Of a stretch of 64,000 bases of DNA, positions 52,069-60,927 are shown piece after piece; the first letter of the stretch is position 1, and every line of letters begins with the position of its first letter. Location: NCBI GenBank assembly GCA_965657215.1, contig CBFHNR010000001.1:62001-126000 (forward strand). The letters run 5' to 3'. The DNA comes from JAHEJA01 sp965657215. Lineage in GTDB: Bacteria; Pseudomonadota; Alphaproteobacteria; Rhodobacterales; Rhodobacteraceae. Below the pieces are notes generated by a model. It was given only the letters and a program-made list of their open reading frames with translations, was not told the DNA's origin and did not search any database. The position numbers were made by a program, and so were the translations under genes.

Positions 52069-52746
52069 TTATTTTGCGCGCGCCTCTTGCCATTCGCGCG
52101 GGGCATTCAAGAAGGCTTCGACTTCGTTAAGCGTGTCTTGATCAAAGGATCCTTGGGCTTTGGCCTCTTCGAGGACGTCCCACCATGTGCAGAGGTAATG
52201 CAGATCAACGCCGTGATCCCCAAGGGTTTTTTCCGTTTCCGGGAAGATGCCGTAGTAGAAGATCACCGCCGTATGGCCACAGCTTGCGCCTGTGTCGCGG
52301 ATTGCATCCACAAAGCTAAGCTTTGATCCGCCATCCGTTGTGAGATCCTCAACCAAAAGCACACGCTCACCTTCGCTCATGGCGCCTTCGATACGGGCGT
52401 TCCGGCCGTAGCCTTTTGGCTTTTTGCGCACATATGTCATGGGCAAAGCCATGCGTTCTGCGACAAGAGCGGCAAAAGGAATGCCTGCGGTTTCGCCACC
52501 TGCGATGTTATCAAACGCCTCAAAGCCTGCGTTGCGCATAACTGTGACAGTTAGGAAATCCATTAAGGTCGCGCGAATGCGTGGATAGCTGATCAGTTTA
52601 CGGCAATCGATATAGGTCGGGCTGGGAAGGCCTGAGGCCAAAATAAAGGGGTCTTTGCCATTAAAATGGACCGCTTGAATTTCAAGGAGCATACGCGCAG
52701 TGAGCCGCGCGATTTCCTTGGCCTCTGGGTATGTGGATGGGATCAT
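52069..52746 (-). CDS. pyrE: Orotate phosphoribosyltransferase
   Basis: 225 residues. Adds phosphoribose to orotate in pyrimidine synthesis. PRPP-binding loop VLLVEDLTTDGGSK, and FILASGLPSPTYIDCRKLISYP near the N-terminus. It follows pyrC on the same strand with an 81-bp gap holding the second copy of the 22-bp element, and is closed by a hairpin. Confidence 0.94.
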   Translation of the reverse strand: MIPSTYPEAKEIARLTARMLLEIQAVHFNGKDPFILASGLPSPTYIDCRKLISYPRIRATLMDFLTVTVMRNAGFEAFDNIAGGETAGIPFAALVAERMALPMTYVRKKPKGYGRNARIEGAMSEGERVLLVEDLTTDGGSKLSFVDAIRDTGASCGHTAVIFYYGIFPETEKTLGDHGVDLHYLCTWWDVLEEAKAQGSFDQDTLNEVEAFLNAPREWQEARAK

Positions 52747-52794
52747 AATCTATCCTTTCTCGGTAAGGTCGCGCCAGTTGCCTCTGTTGGATGC

Positions 52795-52825
52795 CTCCGG
52801 CGGGAGTATTTTTGCAAAGATGAAG
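52795..52825. repeat. 22-bp dispersed element, copy 2, with adjacent hairpin
   Basis: 52804-52825 is identical to 2938-2959. Immediately before it, CTCC-GGCG-GGAG (52795-52806) forms a small hairpin followed by TATTTTT on the plus strand. It sits 2 bp after the pyrC stop, reading antisense to pyrC/pyrE. No function known to me. Confidence 0.7.
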
Positions 52826-52827
52826 AC

Positions 52828-53871
52828 TTAGTCTGCGACAGACCAATGGACGTTAAAGCCTGGATCAAAGAGGGTCACTGGCCCTTGAGGGGTCTCAATG
52901 TGTTTCGGCCAGATCGTTTTTTGATCAGACTTGGTTAAGGTCAATGTTTCTGTATTCACAGGAAGGCGATAGAAGGCAGGGCCGTTAAGAGAGGTAAAGC
53001 GCTCAAGCCTGTCCAATGCGTTTTCTTGCTCAAAGACATGGGCCAAGAGGGGCATTGTGTTGGTCGCGGTAAAGCAACCTGCACATCCGCATGCGTTTTC
53101 TTTAAGGTGATCCAGATGTGGTGCGCTATCTGTGCCTAGGAAAAAGCGTTTATCGCCGCTGGTGGCGGCTTGGACCAAGGCGAGACGGTGGCTTTCGCGT
53201 TTTGCGACGGGCAAGCAGTAGTAATGCGGTTTGATTCCACCGACCAAGATGTGGTTGCGATTGATAATGAGGTGATGTGTTGTAATGGTTGCGGCGAGCC
53301 CCTCATCGACGGATTGTGCATAGGCCACGCCGTCGGATGTGGTGATATGTTCCATGATGACACGCAATTGCGGGATTGCGCGGCGCAGTGGGTCGAGGAC
53401 GGTATCAATAAACACGGCCTCGCGATCAAAGATATCAACATCGTCTTTTGTGACTTCGCCATGGATACATAGTGGGCAACCGATTTCGGCCATACGCTCT
53501 AGTACGGGGCGGACGTTTTCAAAATTACGCACGCCTGATGCGGAATTCGTGGTGGCACCCGCTGGATACAGTTTGACCGCTTTGATCAAGCCAGATTGAA
53601 ACGCAGCCGCTAAATCGTCTGGATCCGTTTGCTCTGTGAGGTAGAGCGTCATCAGCGGTTCAAATGACATACCCTCAGGAAGAGCGGCCATGATGCGATC
53701 ACGATAGGCGCGGGCATCCTCGCCTGTTACAACAGGGGGCACCAAGTTTGGCATGATAATCGCGCGGGCAAAATGGCGGGCAGTTTCAGGAAGGACAGCA
53801 GCCAGCATGTCACCATCGCGCAGGTGAAGATGCCAGTCATCGGGGCGGGTAAGGGTCAAATCTGAGCTCAT
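52828..53871 (-). CDS. pyrC: Dihydroorotase (class II)
   Basis: 347 residues. Zinc amidohydrolase closing the dihydroorotate ring. Metal site HLH in DDWHLHLRDG, active-site lysine region KAVKLYPAGATTNS, HGEV, and the His in EHITT. ATG 53871 gives MSSDLTLTRPDDWHLHL; an upstream TTG would add six residues. Neighbouring pyrE performs a later step of the same pathway. Confidence 0.95.
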   Translation of the reverse strand: MSSDLTLTRPDDWHLHLRDGDMLAAVLPETARHFARAIIMPNLVPPVVTGEDARAYRDRIMAALPEGMSFEPLMTLYLTEQTDPDDLAAAFQSGLIKAVKLYPAGATTNSASGVRNFENVRPVLERMAEIGCPLCIHGEVTKDDVDIFDREAVFIDTVLDPLRRAIPQLRVIMEHITTSDGVAYAQSVDEGLAATITTHHLIINRNHILVGGIKPHYYCLPVAKRESHRLALVQAATSGDKRFFLGTDSAPHLDHLKENACGCAGCFTATNTMPLLAHVFEQENALDRLERFTSLNGPAFYRLPVNTETLTLTKSDQKTIWPKHIETPQGPVTLFDPGFNVHWSVAD

Positions 53872-53913
53872 GGCACAGCGGTTACACAATATCGCTGAAA
53901 TCTTCCAGTGGTT

Positions 53914-54867
53914 TTAGCCTGCTGAACTGTCTTTCGCGTGAGAATTTTCGCCCTCAATGAGATCAAGGTATTTCCGGAACCGTGGAGCGTTGTAATGCGC
54001 CAATGTATGGGTACACACTAATTTCGCCAAATCATAACGTTTGCTTCGATCGCAGGTCACCAAGAGAGAGCGTAAATAGGGAAGGTAGGTTTTACGCGCT
54101 TTAAGAATGTTAAAGATGTTGGAGGGTGCGGCATCTTTGTCCGTGATGGATTGGATCAAGGGAATCAAGGGAATGAATTGATCCATCTCAACGAGCATGC
54201 GTTCTATCCCTGTGCCGAGATGACGGAGGCGAATATGGTGAGAATGCTGATACGGGAACAAGGCGGCATGCATGGCGTCCTCGTCCACAAAGGGATCATA
54301 AAGGAGTGTGACACGGTCCGCGGCTTGCGCCATTGCAGGGGCATAGCCAAAGGGGGAAGAAAAATTCAAACGTCGTGCGGATTTGTGGCGTTTGTCCCAG
54401 ATTGCGACATCGGGGTTCTGGCTTGCATGGGGGGATATTAAAACAACCTGCGCACTTGGGTAGCTGATGGAATAGGCGGCGGCAGCATAGCCTGCGGATT
54501 CCGCACCATAAAAGATAACTTGGTCGTATTCGTCCAAAGTTCCGTCATCGACGAGACGATTGAAATAGGAATAGACATAGGGATCACGAAACCAAGTTGG
54601 TCGTGAACAGACAAGTGACAGTGTGGACCATCCCAGAGACTGCGCCAATTGCCACGCTAGGGGGTGTCCAGCAGGAGCATAGGTAAAGAGGCCCTCAAAG
54701 CTCGTGAAATCGACAAACAGCGTCGAATTGCCCTCAATCTGAACGGAGGCATGGTCGTCTCCGAGGTATTCTATAAATAGATCGTCAAACTGGTCTAGAT
54801 CCTCTAGCCATGCTTGAAACGAAGATTTTTCGAACACCTTGGTGAACATATCGGTTTGCGAATTCAT
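53914..54867 (-). CDS. Alpha/beta-hydrolase-like protein of unknown function
   Basis: 317 residues. The nucleophile-elbow-like FYGAESAGYAAAAYS (serine about residue 123), the preceding strand, and a later YDPFVDEDAMHAAL with HLGTGIE suggest an alpha/beta-hydrolase fold with possible Ser-Asp-His triad. The C-terminal 80 residues look helical. No signal peptide. Lies between pyrC and a glycosyltransferase on the same strand; its start region is preceded by a nested inverted repeat. Substrate unknown, and the fold call is by eye. Confidence 0.6.
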   Translation of the reverse strand: MNSQTDMFTKVFEKSSFQAWLEDLDQFDDLFIEYLGDDHASVQIEGNSTLFVDFTSFEGLFTYAPAGHPLAWQLAQSLGWSTLSLVCSRPTWFRDPYVYSYFNRLVDDGTLDEYDQVIFYGAESAGYAAAAYSISYPSAQVVLISPHASQNPDVAIWDKRHKSARRLNFSSPFGYAPAMAQAADRVTLLYDPFVDEDAMHAALFPYQHSHHIRLRHLGTGIERMLVEMDQFIPLIPLIQSITDKDAAPSNIFNILKARKTYLPYLRSLLVTCDRSKRYDLAKLVCTHTLAHYNAPRFRKYLDLIEGENSHAKDSSAG

Positions 54868-54872
54868 AAGGG

Positions 54873-54921
54873 ACCACAGTTTACTTGTTATGTTTTGCCC
54901 TCAGTGAGGGAGAACTGTGGT
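54873..54921 (-). promoter_or_regulatory. Nested inverted repeat in front of the hydrolase-like gene
   Basis: Outer arms ACCACAGTT (54873-54881) and AACTGTGGT (54913-54921), 9 bp perfect, enclose a CCCTC-AGT-GAGGG hairpin (54898-54910). In the minus-strand RNA the outer stem ends 5 nt before the start codon at 54867. May control translation or end the upstream glycosyltransferase transcript; no T-run is present. Confidence 0.5.
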
Positions 54922-54936
54922 TAAACTTTGACCAAG

Positions 54937-55983
54937 TTACGCGCCGTTTTGGGCATTTTTTGCATAATTCACCAAAATCCGTGCATTTTCGGGTGAAATT
55001 GGCTGAGTTTGTGGTGTGACCATCATTCGGCCCAGCAAGGCGCGCATGGGTTCTTGCGCCATGAGTCTCTCAAACTGGTGATGCCGCCAAGCAACTGCTT
55101 TGTCATGGAGCTGAGCCAGTTTAGGATCAGAGAGGAACCGTTCCATGAGGGCGGACACCGTATCATTCAGAGCCAAAACGGATGTATCGCTCTCCGTATT
55201 GTAATTGCGCTCAGTCCAATAATCCATTCCTAAAGGTTGATATGAATGACCAGAGCGCCCGCGATCCACCTTGATAATAAAGCTCTGCATTGCCCCAAGG
55301 GGATAGTGGTTCATCTGCACTAGATCATAATTATTCTGTGTAAAGGGCGAAAACAGCCGATTGGTGAGATACTCGCCCCCCAAGCGCCGTCCAGAGCCAT
55401 CAAACCAACGTGCTGTGTCCAGTTTTGATTTGTCAGGGTTACGCGGTCGATGCACGCCAAGCTTACGGTAGGTGCCATCGTTTTTGTATAATGTCTTGAT
55501 CATAAAGGCACGCCACGGCCAATCAAGCGTCTCTGGCGCGGCTTTGGTGAATTGCTCACGGATAGGGAGGTCTTCGTAAGCATAGATGTTGTTATTCCCA
55601 AAGAGCCGCCATGTCAGGGTAATTGCCGTCGCCTCAGGTAGCGCCGACCACAAGTCCGATAATGTATGATCGCCTATTTTGATATTGACGAATTCATCCA
55701 CGTCCATCGACAAAATCCAGTCCGCCTCTTTAACAAGGGGATGCTTTTCCGCCAATTTCAGAGCCGTGAATTGAATACCGCGATCATCATAGGGGCCATC
55801 ATTGCGGACATGGTCACAATATCCCAATTCAGAAAGCCGATCTAACATGAGATCACTGCCATCGACACAATCGTTAGAGTAGACCAAAACCTTGTCGAAC
55901 CCTGTGGCAATATGATGTGCAAACCATTCCAACAAAAAGGCTCCTTCGTTCTTTTGGGTCAAAAGGGCGAGAGCGCTGGGCAT
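54937..55983 (-). CDS. Glycosyltransferase family 2-like protein
   Basis: 348 residues. LLTQKNEGAFLLEWFAHHIATGFDKVLVYSNDCVDGS is the opening of the Glyco_tranf_2_4 group, and SMDVDEFVNI carries the DxD-like metal motif. Tryptophan- and arginine-rich segments in the middle are typical. Divergent from the moxR gene, with a 172-bp gap, and upstream of the hydrolase-like gene. Acceptor unknown; related to, but clearly different from, the protein at 27786-28781. Confidence 0.82.
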   Translation of the reverse strand: MPSALALLTQKNEGAFLLEWFAHHIATGFDKVLVYSNDCVDGSDLMLDRLSELGYCDHVRNDGPYDDRGIQFTALKLAEKHPLVKEADWILSMDVDEFVNIKIGDHTLSDLWSALPEATAITLTWRLFGNNNIYAYEDLPIREQFTKAAPETLDWPWRAFMIKTLYKNDGTYRKLGVHRPRNPDKSKLDTARWFDGSGRRLGGEYLTNRLFSPFTQNNYDLVQMNHYPLGAMQSFIIKVDRGRSGHSYQPLGMDYWTERNYNTESDTSVLALNDTVSALMERFLSDPKLAQLHDKAVAWRHHQFERLMAQEPMRALLGRMMVTPQTQPISPENARILVNYAKNAQNGA

Positions 55984-56155
55984 GATGGGTCTCCGATTGG
56001 TGGTTTAGGGAATTGTCTAAATGCTTTTGTCGCTCGGGGGAATATGAAACCCTTTTGTTGCGGTAAATTTCCAACAGAGTGTGCTATCTCCTACTTTAGG
56101 CAGGGTTGACCCCGCTGCGTGAGAGTGCAGCAATGGCATAAAAGGGAGGAACATA

Positions 56156-57061
56156 GTGGCATTTGCATCTATAGACGACGTTCAAACGGCGCTGGGCGAG
56201 CAGGGATATATCTGTGGTCGTGCTCTCGCGACTGTTGTGTTCCTGTCTTTGAAACTTGGACGCCCCTTGTTTTTAGAGGGCGAAGCAGGGGTCGGGAAAA
56301 CCGAAATCGCCAAGGCTATGGCGGCCGCTCTTGGGAAACGGCTCATACGGTTGCAATGCTATGAGGGGTTAGATGCGTCCTCGGCGGTCTATGAGTGGAA
56401 CTTTACCGCGCAAATGATTGCTATTCGCTCGGCTGAGGCAAGCGGTGGCAAATCTGGGGATGATCTTAATGCGGATTTGTTTAGTGATAAATACCTCATT
56501 AGGCGCCCTTTGCTAGAGGCCATGCATCCCCAAGAGGGCGGTGCGCCTATTTTGTTGATTGATGAATTGGACCGCACAGACGAACCCTTTGAGGCCTTCT
56601 TGCTAGAAGCCCTCTCTGATTTCCAAGTCACCATTCCAGAACTCGGCACGATCAAGGCCGAAGAACCGCCTCTTGTGATCCTGACCTCTAATCGCACAAG
56701 AGAAGTCCATGACGCGCTCAAGCGGCGTTGTTTATATCATTGGGTGGATTACCCTAAATATGAGCGTGAATTAGACATCCTACGCGCCCAAGCGCCAGAG
56801 GTCGCCGAAACCCTAAGCCGCAATGTCGTGGCCTTTGTTCAACATCTCAGAACGGAAGATTTGTTCAAAAAACCAGGCGTTGCCGAAACCATTGATTGGG
56901 CGAAATCTTTATTGGCCTTGGACGTGATCGAATTAAGTCCCGAAGTAATTTCCGACACACTTGGGGCCGTTTTGAAATACCAAGATGACATTGCCAAAAT
57001 CCAAGGATCAGAAGCCAGCCGTATTCTAGATGAGGCAAAGGAAACGGTGGAAAGCGCCTAG
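56156..57061 (+). CDS. MoxR-type AAA ATPase (CoxD-like)
   Basis: 301 residues. Walker A EGEAGVGKTEIAKA, Walker B PILLIDELDRTD, sensor SNRTREVHDALKRRC with the arginine finger, and a small C-terminal lid domain. MoxR proteins work as chaperones with VWA partners, and the next gene codes for one. GTG 56156 is preceded by GGGAGGA at 5-nt spacing. CoxD of the CO dehydrogenase cluster, which helps build the Mo-Cu site, is the best-known close relative; the two following genes also point to molybdoenzyme maturation. Confidence 0.9.
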   Translation: MAFASIDDVQTALGEQGYICGRALATVVFLSLKLGRPLFLEGEAGVGKTEIAKAMAAALGKRLIRLQCYEGLDASSAVYEWNFTAQMIAIRSAEASGGKSGDDLNADLFSDKYLIRRPLLEAMHPQEGGAPILLIDELDRTDEPFEAFLLEALSDFQVTIPELGTIKAEEPPLVILTSNRTREVHDALKRRCLYHWVDYPKYERELDILRAQAPEVAETLSRNVVAFVQHLRTEDLFKKPGVAETIDWAKSLLALDVIELSPEVISDTLGAVLKYQDDIAKIQGSEASRILDEAKETVESA

Positions 57062-57063
57062 TC

Positions 57064-58326
57064 ATGGCAGAGCATATCCCCTTAGACTTGCCAGATCATC
57101 CTCGGTTGGCGGAAAACATTACGCATTTTGCCCGCGCTTTACGCCGCGCTGGGCTGCCCGTTGGGCCAGGCCGTGTGATTGATGCGGTTCGCGCAATCGA
57201 GGCGGCAGGATTTAGCAACAAGGCCGATTTTTATTGGGCGTTGCATGCCTGTTTTGTCAATCGCCCCGAACATCGGGCGACGTTTTCGCAAGTGTTCCGT
57301 CTCTATTGGCGCGATCCTCGGTTTTTGGAACATATGATGTCCATGATGTTACCCGCCGTCCGCGGTGTCCAAGAAGAACGCAAAGCTGCCGCCGCCGAAA
57401 AACGCGCAGCAGAGGCGCTCTTGGATGGGTTACAGCCCCAAGCCGAAGAGCAAGATCACGAGGATGAGGGCGAAACGATGATTGAGGTGGATGCCTCTTT
57501 AACAATGTCGGATCAAGAACGCTTGCGGACCTTAGATTTCGAACAAATGAGCACAGCCGAAATAGCACAGGCCAAGGCCTTGATTGCGCGACTAACGCTC
57601 CCCGTTGCCCCCATAGCCTCACGTCGAAGCAAATCCGCCCTCAGAGGCGCACATATTGACAAGGTCAAAACATTGCGGGCCTCTTTGCGCAAAGGCGGGG
57701 ATTTCACCGCCCTTCACCGCAAAGAGCCGCGCATTCGTTGGCCGAACTTGGTCGTGCTCTGTGATATATCAGGATCCATGAGCCAATATAGCCGCATGGT
57801 GCTGCATTTCCTACATGCGGTTAGCAATCACAAAGGGGCAGGCTGGTCCAAGGTGCATGCCTTTACCTTTGGAACACGCTTAACCAATATTTCACGCCAT
57901 ATGAAAACACGCGATGTCGACGCAGCCCTTGCCGCAGCCGGTGCAGAGGCCCAAGATTGGGAAGGCGGCACACGCATTGCCCATTGTTTACGCAGCTTTA
58001 ACCGCGATTGGTCACGTCGCGTGATGGGGCAAGGGGCGGTTGTTTTGTTGATTACGGATGGATTAGATCGCGGCGATGATGGGGATCTTGCCAAGGAAAC
58101 CCAACGTCTTGGCCTATCTGCTAAACGCTTGATATGGCTGAACCCTTTGCTGCGCTGGGATGGCTTTGCCCCCAAGGCGACAGGCATCCGCGCCATGCTC
58201 CCGCATGTTGATAGTTTTCGTGCCTCCCATTCAATTGCCTCTTTGCAAGACTTGGCCGAAGTCATATCTATTAAAGGGGATCACGGGGACAAAGCGCGGT
58301 TGATGCGGATGATGTCTGAACCCTAA
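57064..58326 (+). CDS. VWA-domain protein (CoxE-like)
   Basis: 420 residues. The first two thirds are helical and charged; the VWA domain in the C-terminal half has an intact metal-ion-dependent adhesion site, DISGSMSQ at about residue 237 (DxSxS), and ITDGLDRGDDG. CoxE-type proteins partner MoxR ATPases in metallocofactor assembly. Starts 2 bp after the moxR-like stop. Confidence 0.9.
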   Translation: MAEHIPLDLPDHPRLAENITHFARALRRAGLPVGPGRVIDAVRAIEAAGFSNKADFYWALHACFVNRPEHRATFSQVFRLYWRDPRFLEHMMSMMLPAVRGVQEERKAAAAEKRAAEALLDGLQPQAEEQDHEDEGETMIEVDASLTMSDQERLRTLDFEQMSTAEIAQAKALIARLTLPVAPIASRRSKSALRGAHIDKVKTLRASLRKGGDFTALHRKEPRIRWPNLVVLCDISGSMSQYSRMVLHFLHAVSNHKGAGWSKVHAFTFGTRLTNISRHMKTRDVDAALAAAGAEAQDWEGGTRIAHCLRSFNRDWSRRVMGQGAVVLLITDGLDRGDDGDLAKETQRLGLSAKRLIWLNPLLRWDGFAPKATGIRAMLPHVDSFRASHSIASLQDLAEVISIKGDHGDKARLMRMMSEP

Positions 58327-58339
58327 AGCAGGAGCCAAG

Positions 58340-59311
58340 ATGGATACGATCTTTGAAAATATGCCAGAACGCGCCCTTGATTGGCATCAGGCGGGCAAGG
58401 GGGCTGTGTTGGCAACGGTCATCCAAACGTGGGGCTCTGCTCCGCGCCGCGTTGGGGGCCAATTGGTCATCAATAAAGACGGCGATATGGAAGGCTCCGT
58501 TTCGGGGGGATGCGTCGAAGGGGCTGTTGTTCTTGAGGCGATAGAGGCTTTGGACAGGGGAGAGCGCAAGGTATTAGAATATGGCGTGAGCGACGCGGAT
58601 GCCTTTTCTGTCGGATTGGCCTGTGGGGGAACCATTCGAATACTGCTCGAACCTGTTGGATCGGCCCTCTCGGTTGAGACGCTCAAAACCTTGGTTGATC
58701 ATCGTGCCCGCCGCGTTCCTATTGCCTATTGTGTGAATGTTAAAACTGGCGAGAGCCGTTTGACCTCTTCCGAATTCGAGGATCGGTTCCGCGCGGATAA
58801 ATCTGGGTTTTTAGAGGATGGTGAGACCTTTATCGCCATTCACAATCCACCCCTGCGCTTAATCGTCGTCGGAGCGGTGCATATTGCACAAGCTTTGGTT
58901 CCAATGGCGCGCATTGCTGGATTTGATCCTGTCATCATTGAGCCGCGCGCCAGCTTTGGATCCCAAACCCGGTTCCCGGGGGAAACAATATTAGAAGATT
59001 GGCCGGATGAAGCCATGGAGCAGATCGGTGTCGATAGGCGCACAGCAGTAGTTTTGCTGACGCATGATCCCAAATTGGACGATCCTGCGCTTATCATAGC
59101 ATTAAAGGAAAGACCCTATTACATTGGCGCTCTGGGCTCCAAACGCACACATGCAAAGCGCATCGAACGCATGAGAGCCCGTGGATTTTCTGAAGCGGAC
59201 ATCGGCCGAATTCACGGTCCAATCGGCTTGGATATTGGATCGGCAACCCCGTCAGAAATTGCCCTCTCAATTTTGGCGCAGATGGTGCAAACTTTGCGTC
59301 GGCCAGCATGA
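58340..59311 (+). CDS. XdhC/CoxF-family molybdenum cofactor maturation protein
   Basis: 323 residues. N-terminal XdhC_CoxI domain with TVIQTWGSAPRRVGGQLVI and SVSGGCVEGAV (conserved cysteine), then a Rossmann-like C-terminal domain (LRLIVVGAVHIAQALVPMA) ending in YIGALGSKRTHAKR. XdhC binds molybdenum cofactor, supports its sulfuration and delivers it to xanthine-dehydrogenase-family enzymes. 13 bp after the VWA gene with GGAGCC as ribosome site, and it overlaps the next start by ATGA. Confidence 0.9.
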   Translation: MDTIFENMPERALDWHQAGKGAVLATVIQTWGSAPRRVGGQLVINKDGDMEGSVSGGCVEGAVVLEAIEALDRGERKVLEYGVSDADAFSVGLACGGTIRILLEPVGSALSVETLKTLVDHRARRVPIAYCVNVKTGESRLTSSEFEDRFRADKSGFLEDGETFIAIHNPPLRLIVVGAVHIAQALVPMARIAGFDPVIIEPRASFGSQTRFPGETILEDWPDEAMEQIGVDRRTAVVLLTHDPKLDDPALIIALKERPYYIGALGSKRTHAKRIERMRARGFSEADIGRIHGPIGLDIGSATPSEIALSILAQMVQTLRRPA

Positions 59312-60309
59312 AATTCGGCGATGTTCCAGTAGAAAATGCCAGAGGGGCCATCCTCGCGCATTCCGTGTCCTGCAATGGATCGCGCCTGCGCAAAGGGGCC
59401 ATTTTGGACGATGCACATCTGGCTCAACTGAGCGCTGCTGGTATCAAGACCGTCACCGTTGCGCGTATGGAGCAGGGTGATGTCCATGAAGATGCCGCCG
59501 CGCTGCAATTGGCGCAATCAATCTGCCCAAACCCCGCGTCGGTTAACATCCGCCTCAGTGATGCCTTTACAGGGCGCGTCAACCTCATTGCGACCACTGC
59601 GGGGATTGTGCGCTTGGATCGTGACAAGCTCATTGCCATGAATGCGATTGATCCTATGATCACTGTGGCAACAGTCCAAGACTATCAACAGGTTGCAGAA
59701 GGCAGTTTGATCGCGACGATAAAGATTATCAGCTATGCGGTTCACCAAGACCAGCTATCGCTCGCATGCGCGCGTGCTAACGCGACGATTTCTTTGATCG
59801 CGCCCCAAATCAAAGCCGCAGATTTGATTTTATCCGACATTGGAACGAGTGTGACGGAAAAAGGGGTCTCTGCGATTGAAGCGCGGCTTGCTGCGCTGAA
59901 TGTCACCTTAAGCGAAACGCGCATTGTCCCACATGAAACCTCTGCGATTGCCGACGCGCTTGGTAAGAGCAGCGCAAATTTGAGCCTGATTTTAACGGGG
60001 TCAGCCACATCGGATCAAGAGGATGTTGCACCGCGGGCGCTGCGCCAAGCTGGGGGGCAGCTCATCCGATTTGGGATGCCTGTTGATCCGGGGAATTTAC
60101 TGTTTCACGGAACACTTAAGGGGCGACCTGTGATCGGGCTACCGGGATGCGCGCGCGCGCCTGCGTTGAATGGGGCAGATTGGGTGATGTCGCGGATTAT
60201 CTGTGGGATCACACCCACGGCACAGGATTTTGCGGAAATGTCAGTGGGGGGATTGTTAAAAGAGATCCCAACGAGGCCATTGCCGCGTCGATCCATCAAA
60301 AACACATAA
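59308..60309 (+). CDS. Molybdopterin-binding (MoeA/MoCF_biosynth-like) protein
   Basis: 333 residues. The molybdopterin-binding fold is indicated by KAADLILSDIGTSVTEKGVSAIEARLAAL and SLILTGSATSDQEDVAPRALRQAGG, and by GRPVIGLPGCARAPALNGADWVM. In many relatives a MobA-like nucleotidyltransferase domain follows after the EIPTRP segment; here the protein stops shortly after it (LPRRSIKNT). Overlaps the XdhC gene by ATGA. Probably prepares cytosylated or plain molybdenum cofactor for a xanthine-oxidase-family enzyme coded elsewhere. Confidence 0.83.
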   Translation: MKFGDVPVENARGAILAHSVSCNGSRLRKGAILDDAHLAQLSAAGIKTVTVARMEQGDVHEDAAALQLAQSICPNPASVNIRLSDAFTGRVNLIATTAGIVRLDRDKLIAMNAIDPMITVATVQDYQQVAEGSLIATIKIISYAVHQDQLSLACARANATISLIAPQIKAADLILSDIGTSVTEKGVSAIEARLAALNVTLSETRIVPHETSAIADALGKSSANLSLILTGSATSDQEDVAPRALRQAGGQLIRFGMPVDPGNLLFHGTLKGRPVIGLPGCARAPALNGADWVMSRIICGITPTAQDFAEMSVGGLLKEIPTRPLPRRSIKNT

Positions 60310-60324
60310 ATTAAGTAGAAAAGC

Positions 60325-60352
60325 AAAAAGCCGAAGGCGTGACCTTCGGCTT
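60325..60352 (-). terminator. Rho-independent terminator after infC
   Basis: On the minus strand AAGCCGAAGG, loop TCACG, CCTTCGGCTT then TTT: 10-bp perfect stem 30 bp after the infC stop. Also lies 15 bp after the opposing molybdopterin-binding gene, but has no T-run in that direction. Confidence 0.88.
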
Positions 60353-60381
60353 GATAGAATTATCTAGGCGGCTGGCTAGGA

Positions 60382-60927
60382 TTATTTAGGAAGCGGGCCA
60401 ATCATCATAGACATTTGGCGGCCTTCCATTTTTGGCATGTTTTCAACCTTGCCAAACTCTTTGACGTCTGCGGCAACACGTTCCAACAGCTCGCGACCCA
60501 AGTTTTGGTGCGCCATTTCACGGCCACGGAAACGAAGCGTGATTTTTACCTTGTCCCCGTTTTCCAAAAACTTGAAAACACTGCGCATTTTAACTTCGTA
60601 GTCGTGAGTATCAGTTCCCGGACGGAATTTGATCTCTTTTACCTCGATGATCTTTTGCTTTTTACGAGCTTCAGATTCGCGCTTTTGCTGTTCGTATTTG
60701 AACTTGCCAAAGTCCATGATTTTACAAACGGGCGGATTGGCATTCGGGGAAATTTCAACCAAGTCAAGTCCGGCATCTTCTGCCATAACGAGTGCTTTTT
60801 CAGGGGTGATAAGTCCTACGTTTTCGCCATCTGCGCCAATAAGGCGAATTTCTGGGCACCGGACGCGGTCGTTGACACGAGGGCCGGTTTCGCGCGATGG
60901 AGGCGCGTTGTGAGGTCTACGAGCTAT
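60382..60927 (-). CDS. infC: Translation initiation factor IF-3 (probable AUA start)
   Basis: 181 residues if started at ATA 60927. Prevents premature subunit joining and checks the start codon. Sequence is typical from IARRPHNAPPSRETGPRVNDRVR through the linker (YEQQKRESEARKKQKIIEVKEIKFRPG) to the C-terminal domain. AAGGA (60940-60936) lies 8 nt upstream of ATA, and no ATG, GTG or TTG fits; an ATT three codons earlier touches the Shine-Dalgarno. Non-AUG starts permit IF-3 autoregulation in E. coli (AUU). Extending to an in-frame ATG at 61083 would add 52 residues unlike any IF-3. Confidence 0.93.
   Translation of the reverse strand: MARRPHNAPPSRETGPRVNDRVRCPEIRLIGADGENVGLITPEKALVMAEDAGLDLVEISPNANPPVCKIMDFGKFKYEQQKRESEARKKQKIIEVKEIKFRPGTDTHDYEVKMRSVFKFLENGDKVKITLRFRGREMAHQNLGRELLERVAADVKEFGKVENMPKMEGRQMSMMIGPLPK

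Noticed and set aside
53914..54867. Naming the protein next to pyrC a phosphoadenosine phosphosulfate reductase
   Set aside because: Similar roseobacter proteins sometimes carry this name, but the PAPS-reductase P-loop and the C-terminal catalytic cysteine motif are absent.
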